Assembly (NCBI GenBank): GCA_937885465.1
Contig: CAKZZM010000106.1
Coordinates: 1 to 5,303, forward strand
Direction of reading: 5' to 3'
Origin: an uncultured Bacteroidales bacterium
GTDB taxonomy: Bacteria; Bacteroidota; Bacteroidia; Bacteroidales; Paludibacteraceae
Length of the DNA: 5,303 nucleotides
The notes beneath the pieces are model-generated. The model worked only from the letters and a program-made list of their open reading frames with translations, searched no databases and was not told where the DNA came from. Below are positions 1-4,369 of this stretch, piece after piece. A program made the position numbers and the translations under genes. The number at the start of each line of letters is the position of its first letter. Position 1 is the stretch's first letter.

Positions 1-59
1 ATAAGTTAAACATTGTACATTATTATATAAAATTAAAGCGATGTTTTAATTTCACACTG

Positions 60-91
60 CAAAGGTAATACTAATTTTTGAAACGTGCAAA
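60..91 (-). promoter_or_regulatory. Leftward Bacteroidota-type promoter
   Basis: Read on the minus strand, TTTG (91-88), a 20-nt spacer and TACCTTTG (67-60) match the known Bacteroidota sigma factor consensus (TTTG at -33, TAnnTTTG at -7, spacer about 19). Transcription would start near 50-55 and leave the window to the left, with a leader of about 40 nt to a possible ATG at 13. The downstream gene is not in the window, so its identity is unknown. Confidence 0.65.
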
Positions 92-128
92 TTTTTAGAT
101 AACTTTTTTATAGAAAAATTTTAACTTT

Positions 129-150
129 GTTCGTAAATTGCTATAAATAA
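129..150 (+). repeat. Spaced direct repeat, copy 1 (GTTCG-N8-TATAAATAA)
   Basis: GTTCG at 129-133, eight unrelated bases, then TATAAATAA at 142-150. The same two blocks with the same 8-nt spacing recur at 200-221, 71 bp downstream. The region is AT-rich, so the second block alone would mean little. The shared GTTCG at identical spacing is what makes it notable. It is a candidate operator half of the divergent region; no binding data are implied. Confidence 0.45.
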
Positions 151-199
151 GTTATGTATAAACAAGAAAAAAATCAAAAAAAATGAATTTTTCTAATTA

Positions 200-221
200 G
201 TTCGATATTCTGTATAAATAA
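200..221 (+). repeat. Spaced direct repeat, copy 2 (GTTCG-N8-TATAAATAA)
   Basis: GTTCG at 200-204, eight bases, then TATAAATAA at 213-221. It matches copy 1 in both blocks and in spacing. It lies about 47 bp upstream of the -33 element of the rightward promoter, a sensible place for a regulator site. A loose inverted relation also exists between TTCG at 201-204 and CGAA at 231-234. Confidence 0.45.
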
Positions 222-267
222 TAATATATGCGAATGCCCGATAAGGTTATATTTTTATATTGTTTTT

Positions 268-298
268 TTTGCTGTTTGCTTTATTTTTTGTACCTTTG
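268..298 (+). promoter_or_regulatory. Bacteroidota-type promoter of the HTH gene
   Basis: TTTG at 268-271, a 19-nt spacer, then TACCTTTG at 291-298: a perfect fit to the Bacteroidota -33/-7 consensus. Transcription would begin near 302-306, giving a short leader of about 20 nt before the ATG at 323. This promoter also rules out the upstream TTG (260) as the translation start, because that codon lies before the predicted transcription start. Confidence 0.8.
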
Positions 299-322
299 CA
301 GCGTGTTTTAATTACTAATTAT

Positions 323-787
323 ATGAATGTAGTAGGCATAATTCATAAATACGGGTTCACAGTCAAAGAGGTGAGCAAACTGTTAGGCAAGCATGAAAAA
401 ACGCTTGATGTTATGATTGCCAAGAGTCGCGAAACAAATAGTATGCAGGTCGCTACTCTCCGCAAAATAGCGGACGTGTTGGGCTGTTCTATAAGCGAGT
501 TCTTTGATGACGAGCCTATCACAAAAAACGGCATTGTTGTACCGCCGCCTGCTCCCGAAGACAAGGGGCGGTTGGTTCTTGACATTGAGGGTGCTATAGC
601 AAGGAGTGGATTTCAGAAACGCGAAGTTGCGCAGCGCATTGGCATTACCAATGTGGCTCTCTCCGTGATGTTGCGTCATGGCAACCCGTCCTATGAGCGT
701 ATGTGCCAAATTGCAGATGTACTCGGAATAACCATATTCGACCTATTCACATACGAAGAGGAAGAAAAAGGGAAGAAAAAGAAATAA
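323..787 (+). CDS. Small regulator with two XRE/Cro-type HTH domains in one chain
   Basis: A 154-aa protein likely to bind DNA as a transcriptional regulator. Domain 1 spans about residues 5-62 (VKEVSKLLGK...TLRKIADVLGCSISEFF). Domain 2 spans about 86-143 (KREVAQRIGI...MCQIADVLGITIFDLF). Both end in the typical XRE pattern I-A-D-V-L-G-x-(S/T)-I-x-(E/D)-(F/L)-F, so the gene looks like an internal duplication. A proline-rich linker (about 74-78) joins them, and the C-terminus is an acid-then-lysine tail. I chose ATG 323 because an upstream in-frame TTG at 260 precedes the promoter and would add a spurious hydrophobic leader. No Shine-Dalgarno is visible, which is normal for Bacteroidota. The gene stands alone, convergent with the minus-strand operon and divergent from a leftward promoter. 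A role as phage or element repressor is inferred from context. Confidence 0.85.
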   Translation: MNVVGIIHKYGFTVKEVSKLLGKHEKTLDVMIAKSRETNSMQVATLRKIADVLGCSISEFFDDEPITKNGIVVPPPAPEDKGRLVLDIEGAIARSGFQKREVAQRIGITNVALSVMLRHGNPSYERMCQIADVLGITIFDLFTYEEEEKGKKKK

Positions 788-820
788 TACAATCATGCGA
801 GGGTTATAGAATTGTATTAT
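784..820. repeat. 10-bp perfect inverted repeat over the HTH stop codon
   Basis: ATAATACAAT (784-793) and ATTGTATTAT (811-820) are exact reverse complements around a 17-nt loop. The left arm contains the TAA stop (785-787) of the HTH gene. On the minus strand the stem is followed by a T-rich run through the end of the HTH gene, so it may help stop leftward transcription. The stem is AT-rich and therefore weak. It could also be a protein-binding palindrome. Confidence 0.5.
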
Positions 821-821
821 A

Positions 822-855
822 AAAAAGCACCCAGCCTATTGGTTGAGTGCTTTTT
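822..855. terminator. Bidirectional intrinsic terminator between convergent genes
   Basis: AAAAAGCAC (822-830) pairs with GTGCTTTTT (847-855). The inner part continues the stem (832-836 with 841-845, including one G-T pair) after one mismatch, closing on a TATT loop. T-runs follow the stem in both directions, so it can end the rightward HTH transcript and the leftward operon whose last gene stops at 919. Confidence 0.85.
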
Positions 856-918
856 GTTTTACAGTTGATTGCGGCTTTTATCTGCCACTTAAACATAATC
901 TTGCGGTCACTGTCTATA

Positions 919-1341
919 TCAGTCCTCCGTTGCGCGTAAGATGTCAATGATAGCAGATTTCTTCACTCCGATAATCTCGCTGTCATAGTTGCCAAGGTTC
1001 TTTTTGAGTGATGATACGGCTGCATCCACGGAGTCAGCCTGTACAAGGATATTCACAGCACGGCGTTTTTCTGCTCCATTTTCTTCAATGGTTATCATTT
1101 CGACTTTGCCTTCATACCAGTGGTCTGCTCCGCTTTCTGCGGGATAGATGTCGAAGAAATTGCGCTTGCGTATGCCCGGCACTTCAAAATCTCCAAAGAT
1201 GAGCGGCTTGATTTCGTCCAAGAGACGCTTCTCTACATCGCTCGGTGTTATTCCCTCTACCAAGTAGGTCTCACTCACGCTACCCGGATTATCTTCGCCA
1301 GTCTGACGCTGATAGTTTGCTTTGATTTCATAAAAAATCAT
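919..1341 (-). CDS. DUF4494 family protein
   Basis: A 140-aa protein of unknown function, about the usual length for DUF4494, a family I know from Bacteroidetes and their phages. Recognisable features are the early block S-E-T-Y-L-V-E-G-I-T (about 23-32) leading into a charged helix, the central G-D-F-E-V-P-G-I-R (about 50-58), W-Y-E-G-K-V near 75-80 followed by a T-I-E-E-N-G-A-E-K turn, and L-V-Q-A-D-S (about 99-104) before the last helices. No catalytic motif, signal peptide or membrane segment is visible, so it is probably cytoplasmic. The ATG at 1341 has an A-rich upstream stretch and no clear Shine-Dalgarno. It is the last gene of the minus-strand operon, 81 nt after the 94-aa gene and just before the shared terminator. 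Family assignment is from remembered sequence pattern. Confidence 0.82.
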   Translation of the reverse strand: MIFYEIKANYQRQTGEDNPGSVSETYLVEGITPSDVEKRLLDEIKPLIFGDFEVPGIRKRNFFDIYPAESGADHWYEGKVEMITIEENGAEKRRAVNILVQADSVDAAVSSLKKNLGNYDSEIIGVKKSAIIDILRATED

Positions 1342-1422
1342 AATCGTAAATTTTTAGTTGTTACACACATCTCTTACACGGGCGTTTATGTAAGCGGAGT
1401 TTTTACTAATATCTGATACGCC

Positions 1423-1707
1423 CTAATTAGTTTCGTTGAGTATCTCTTTTGCTAATGGGTCATTGTGATATGGTTCTAATACTCTACCGCAAAACCGACA
1501 ATACACTTGTTTTCCATGACGCACACCGCCATATCTTCTTTTTTGATATTTCCACCCTCTACCACACTTATATGAACGAACATTTTTACGAGGTCGCGAT
1601 TGATAGACATAGACTCTCCCTATATGCTTGCCGAAGAAGCAAAAGACCCATATAAATGCGTAATACAGCAAGCGGTCTATAAGTCGGAGTTTGCGATTTT
1701 TGTTCAT
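1423..1707 (-). CDS. Hypothetical basic cysteine-containing protein with possible membrane segment
   Basis: A 94-aa protein I do not recognise. The N-terminus is positive (K-N-R-K-L-R), followed by an aromatic hydrophobic stretch at about 13-26 (LLYYAFIWVFCFFG) that could be one short membrane helix. The middle (about 38-68) is strongly basic. Cysteines at 48, 70 and 73 (C-R-F-C-G), with His64, could form a small zinc site, though the usual second C-x-x-C pair is missing. The start at 1707 is well supported by an AAGGGAG Shine-Dalgarno (1720-1714) six bases upstream. It follows the DUF551 gene by 42 nt on the same strand. The good ribosome site argues for a real gene; function is unknown. Confidence 0.6.
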   Translation of the reverse strand: MNKNRKLRLIDRLLYYAFIWVFCFFGKHIGRVYVYQSRPRKNVRSYKCGRGWKYQKRRYGGVRHGKQVYCRFCGRVLEPYHNDPLAKEILNETN

Positions 1708-1749
1708 TGTTGTCTCCCTTTGCTTTAGGTAAATATCTCTATAACTTTT

Positions 1750-2073
1750 TCATTGCTCACATCCTTTCGGTAATTCGGGTATCGGCATCCAGTGGGTAGG
1801 CGTTTCATAGATTCGAGGACGACCTATTGCCGCACATTGTACTATCCATTTGCTCAACATATAATAACTAAACGCTAATCCTGCGTTATATCGCGCAATC
1901 ACAAGCCCCTCGTCCGGCAGCCTCTCTTCCACGCTTATCCACGAGGATTTGGGGTGTTGGTCAGCCCACTCTGCACCTGCCACAAAACCTTCAGAAAAAC
2001 TCTTTTTCTGATTGTTCGATTTATAAATACCTTTCCATGTACTTACATTATATGCTTCTTGTTCTCGTGTCAT
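1750..2073 (-). CDS. DUF551 domain protein
   Basis: A 107-aa protein of the DUF551 family, common in phages and prophages, function unknown. The signature is clear at both ends of the domain: W-I-S-V-E-E-R-L-P-D-E-G at about 45-56 and T-H-W-M-P-I-P-E-L-P at about 93-102. The N-terminal 40 residues carry F-S-E-G-F-V-A-G-A-E-W-A-D (about 26-38), a helix often seen ahead of this domain in small phage proteins. The start at 2073 overlaps the stop of the preceding gene as ATGA and has AAAGGAG (2089-2083) nine bases upstream, so both features fix the start. The overlap suggests translational coupling. Confidence 0.85.
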   Translation of the reverse strand: MTREQEAYNVSTWKGIYKSNNQKKSFSEGFVAGAEWADQHPKSSWISVEERLPDEGLVIARYNAGLAFSYYMLSKWIVQCAAIGRPRIYETPTHWMPIPELPKGCEQ

Positions 2074-2417
2074 AGTTGTTTTCTCCTTTCTTCAGATATG
2101 CCTGCTCTTACTCTTTCACTCACGCTGTCAAGAAGCCGATAGACGCTCATAAAATCTCCCTCTTCATAGAAAAATAACAAGTGCGCCCACTCATTATATA
2201 TGTACTGCCACCATATATGAACATTGCATATCTTTTTGAGGTCATCATCGGTAACTTCCGCATAGTCGCAAAATAACAAACATCTTCGCAAGTCGTCTGC
2301 GTCATACGGCATATCCGCCGTGTCATACCTTATTCCGAGCAAGGCAAAACACATTGTTTTTGAAGAGATGCCTACCTCACCATTGGCGAGCCATTCTAAT
2401 GCTTTTTGTGTGTTCAT
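2070..2417 (-). CDS. Phage-type hypothetical protein, 115 aa
   Basis: A 115-aa protein resembling a widespread group of small phage proteins of unknown function that begin with a W-L-A-x-G-x-x-G-x-S-S-K-x-M pattern (here about 9-22) and have a P-x-D-x-D-D-(L/F)-x-R-C motif (here about 37-46). A tryptophan-rich region follows (W69, W70, W77) and then a long helix. I chose ATG 2417 over a possible upstream start at 2468. It makes an ATGA overlap with the preceding zinc-ribbon gene, has an AAGGGAA Shine-Dalgarno, and puts the conserved part at the N-terminus. The upstream 17 residues would be inside the previous gene. No function can be stated; I recall this resemblance rather than having tested it. 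Confidence 0.75.
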   Translation of the reverse strand: MNTQKALEWLANGEVGISSKTMCFALLGIRYDTADMPYDADDLRRCLLFCDYAEVTDDDLKKICNVHIWWQYIYNEWAHLLFFYEEGDFMSVYRLLDSVSERVRAGISEERRKQL

Positions 2418-2578
2418 ATTTGTTCCCTTATTTTTTCCCACTCGCTTTCTGTAATAATGTAACCGCACTTGCTACATTGATGTGTGTAATTATAGAAAGG
2501 TTGGGTATGTTCCACTTGTGCGTTTTCAATACTGCCGCAATTAGGGCATTTGATAGTTTCAATGTGAGAAATCATCAT
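2414..2578 (-). CDS. Small zinc-ribbon protein, 54 aa
   Basis: The protein has two knuckles, C-P-N-C-G (Cys11, Cys14) and C-S-K-C-G-Y (Cys35, Cys38), separated by 20 residues. This four-cysteine arrangement is a zinc ribbon. The end, Y-I-I-T-E-S-E-W-E, is a tail I associate with small phage zinc ribbons. It may bind nucleic acid or a protein partner; there is no enzymatic motif. The frame stays open to a TTG at 2623, but that would lie inside the upstream gene, and the tandem ATG at 2578/2575 fits better, four bases after the previous stop. No clear Shine-Dalgarno precedes it, so translation may depend on the upstream gene. Its own stop overlaps the next start as ATGA. Confidence 0.75.
   Translation of the reverse strand: MMISHIETIKCPNCGSIENAQVEHTQPFYNYTHQCSKCGYIITESEWEKIREQI
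2423..2429 (-). promoter_or_regulatory. Shine-Dalgarno deciding the start at 2417
   Basis: AAGGGAA read on the minus strand, five bases from the ATG at 2417-2415. Together with the ATGA overlap it places the start at 2417 rather than 2468. Confidence 0.65.
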
Positions 2579-2582
2579 ATTT

Positions 2583-3275
2583 CTATTTGTGTTTAATAGT
2601 TGTGTTTTGCCCTCGATACTCAAAAATCTGCGGTCTGATGCCCTCTCTACGCATTACTGAACTGACAATAGTTAATTCAGAGCAATGTACTCCCTCTATT
2701 TCTTGTGCCTCTACTATCAATCTTATCTCGCCGTTTACCTCATAGAGCAGCCCCCAGTGTGCGGGGATGTCTTTTGGTTTGATGATACCTTGCGGACAAC
2801 AATAATATCTGTATGCGCCCATATCTATGGACGGGTTTTGTCTGTGTGGTTTTCTCCTGTCGGCAAGAAAATCAGAACGCGATACCTTGCACTCAATTTG
2901 TACTCCGTTGGTTCCGCCCCAACCTAATACATCGCAAATAATACTACTGACTGTGTTCACCTCAACCGCAACATATTGACAACGATGCCAAGAACCTTTG
3001 CTTCCTTTTTTGAAAAGCCATTCAGCAGCAAGCAGGCATAACTCATGGTGTGTATATACCTTTTTGCTTGGCATCTCCTTTTCCGCTAACTCTAACTCGT
3101 GGCACTCATAAGTAGCAGTACCGATAGCCACCATATAGTGTTTATCTGTTACATCTACCACTATACCAGTATTGAGAGACATCTGCTTGCGATACCAAGC
3201 GGAGTGCGGGTATAACGAGTCCAAATCGTCCTTAATACGTACCCTATCTCCTATATTGAACTTGCCGTTTGTCAT
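2583..3275 (-). CDS. SH3-like domain fused to MmcB-like PD-(D/E)XK nuclease-like domain
   Basis: A 230-aa two-part protein. Residues about 4-66 look like a small SH3-like beta barrel (F-N-I-G-D-R-V-R-I-K ... T-G-I-V-V-D-V), common in phage proteins. From about 74 the sequence resembles the MmcB-like branch of the PD-(D/E)XK nuclease fold. H-H-E-L-C-L-L-A-A-E-W-L begins the domain, Glu105 lies on a strand, Asp115 (I-C-D-V-L-G) follows, and I-E-C-K-V-S-R-S-D-F-L-A-D (127-139) supplies the E-x-K pair Glu128/Lys130. Then R-Y-Y-C-C-P-Q-G-I-I and W-G-L-L-Y-E-V complete the core. MmcB is linked to DNA repair in Caulobacter. Activity here is inferred from conserved acidic and lysine residues. The start at 3275 gives a complete SH3-like domain. 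The gene lies 40 nt after the PAPS-reductase-like gene. Confidence 0.7.
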   Translation of the reverse strand: MTNGKFNIGDRVRIKDDLDSLYPHSAWYRKQMSLNTGIVVDVTDKHYMVAIGTATYECHELELAEKEMPSKKVYTHHELCLLAAEWLFKKGSKGSWHRCQYVAVEVNTVSSIICDVLGWGGTNGVQIECKVSRSDFLADRRKPHRQNPSIDMGAYRYYCCPQGIIKPKDIPAHWGLLYEVNGEIRLIVEAQEIEGVHCSELTIVSSVMRREGIRPQIFEYRGQNTTIKHK

Positions 3276-3281
3276 TCCTTT
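3276..3281 (-). promoter_or_regulatory. Purine-rich AAAGGA directly abutting the ATG at 3275
   Basis: On the minus strand AAAGGA runs straight into ATG with no spacer. This is too close for ordinary Shine-Dalgarno pairing, so initiation may be weak or use another mechanism. The start is kept because the next in-frame ATG (residue 32) would cut the first domain. Confidence 0.4.
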
Positions 3282-3315
3282 GTCTTAAAGTTATAAATCG
3301 GTCTATTAAATCGTT

Positions 3316-4368
3316 TCATTCAAAAATTATTTTCTGCTGCAAAAACTTATCTGCATACCATTTTTCATAACTCTTACCGCTTATCCACCAGTCAAAGATA
3401 TTTTCTATTATCTCGTTTTCTTCTTGCTCTGTTATCCCCGCTGTATTGCAAGCGGGGCTTTCAGAAAACACCCCAATCTTCCTTTCTCTGCGATTTAATA
3501 TAAGCCCCTCGAATTGGCTGTAAAATAGTATCTGTTCGTCCGTCTGCCCCCCCCTACGGCGCATATCTCGAATGGCTTGTTTCCATTTGTGAACGACATG
3601 AGGATGTTCTTTTATATCTCTCCTTTTTTCTTTCATGCTGCACATAGGACATAAAATACAACCTATACGGTGATGCCCATTGTCGTAAAGCGAGCAATGA
3701 GGAACTGATACAACTTCATTCAAAAATTCCCATACGTCACGTGCTGTCCATTCTATAATAGGACTAATTAAGATGCTGTCTTTGCCATTTACACACTTTA
3801 TAGTGCTTTCCTGATTTATGCTGAACTCGTCAAAATTAGTATTCTTTGGCAATTTCTTCGCCACTTTCTTGATTATCTTCGCTGTCTGCTCTTTCTGCCA
3901 TTCCTCAAATTGTTCCATATCGCCCTTGAACTTATGAGAAGAAACCTCAACCTCTTTTCGTTTGGAGCGTTTAGTACTCTCTTCATGACGTATGCCTAAC
4001 AATGTGACCTTGCCCGCACCTGCCGTTTCTTTCAGTTCTGCGCAACACCACCGTATGTTTTGTGTCGGAAGTATGCCTTTTTGTACGGCAAGACTATATA
4101 TGCTCTGTTTGGGGGCTATTATCTCTACATCAGGATACTGTGAGCGCACAAACCTTACTACCTCCGCAGGGTCAATGCTTGTCGCGTTCATGTGCGCCAT
4201 AAAGCGAACACCTGCTAACTTTGCAATGTGATAGAGGGCTTGACTATCTTTACCTCCGCTAAACGCTAAATAGAACCCGTCTTGTGGGTCATACTTCAGT
4301 GCTAATGCCTCTGCCTTGCGAAGCAAAGCAATGGAATTGTTAATCTTCTGTTGTAGTGTTGCTCTCAT
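3316..4368 (-). CDS. PAPS-reductase/DndC-like PP-loop ATP pyrophosphatase with Fe-S-type cysteines
   Basis: A 350-aa protein of the phosphoadenosine phosphosulfate reductase superfamily, which activates a substrate with ATP for sulfur or reductive chemistry. The PP-loop S-G-G-K-D-S is at 37-42. A C-C pair follows at 108-109 (R-W-C-C), then L-G-I-R-H-E-E-S (124-131), a family motif. A lysine-rich insert covers about 134-190. I-S-P-I-I-E-W-T-A-R-D-V-W (201-213) precedes Cys225 and C-I-L-C-P-M-C (Cys237, 240, 243), a cluster suited to an iron-sulfur centre as in DndC-type proteins. The E-C-G-x-H active-site motif of true assimilatory PAPS reductases is absent, so a sulfate assimilation role is unlikely. 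I chose ATG 4368, one base after the methyltransferase stop; an upstream TTG (4380) would overlap it. Phages often carry such proteins; the substrate is unknown. Confidence 0.85.
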   Translation of the reverse strand: MRATLQQKINNSIALLRKAEALALKYDPQDGFYLAFSGGKDSQALYHIAKLAGVRFMAHMNATSIDPAEVVRFVRSQYPDVEIIAPKQSIYSLAVQKGILPTQNIRWCCAELKETAGAGKVTLLGIRHEESTKRSKRKEVEVSSHKFKGDMEQFEEWQKEQTAKIIKKVAKKLPKNTNFDEFSINQESTIKCVNGKDSILISPIIEWTARDVWEFLNEVVSVPHCSLYDNGHHRIGCILCPMCSMKEKRRDIKEHPHVVHKWKQAIRDMRRRGGQTDEQILFYSQFEGLILNRRERKIGVFSESPACNTAGITEQEENEIIENIFDWWISGKSYEKWYADKFLQQKIIFE

Positions 4369-4369
4369 G

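Larger units (their letters stand above)
1..322. other. AT-rich divergent control region without a gene
   Basis: This stretch is very AT-rich and carries no credible ORF. It contains a leftward promoter (60-91), a rightward promoter (268-298) and two copies of a spaced direct repeat (129-150 and 200-221) between them. A leftward ATG at 13-11 opens a frame (M-F-N-L) that runs off the left edge and could be the start of the divergent gene, but four codons cannot support a gene call. Its position between two outward-facing promoters suggests a regulatory switch region. That role is inferred from layout, not shown. Confidence 0.7.

Noticed and set aside
122..129. TAACTTTG resembling a -7 promoter box on the plus strand
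   Set aside because: No TTTG lies at about 19 nt upstream; the nearest is about 41 nt away.
164..197. A-rich run followed by T-rich run, hairpin-like
   Set aside because: It is simple low-complexity AT sequence without a stable stem, so I do not call it a terminator.
260..322. N-terminal extension of the HTH protein from a TTG at 260
   Set aside because: The codons overlap the -33/-7 promoter and precede the likely transcription start; the added hydrophobic residues are a translation of T-rich promoter DNA.
1008..1416. Plus-strand open frames over the DUF4494 gene
   Set aside because: They are antisense to a well-supported family member and have no promoter, ribosome site or recognisable protein pattern.
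2579..2623. TTG start giving 15 extra residues to the zinc-ribbon protein
   Set aside because: It lies inside the preceding gene, and the extra residues are unlike the rest of the protein; the tandem ATG at 2578/2575 fits the operon spacing.
3276..3315. Possible internal promoter before the SH3/nuclease gene (TAACTTTA on the minus strand)
   Set aside because: The last consensus base is wrong and the nearest TTTG is 27 nt away, too far for a Bacteroidota promoter.
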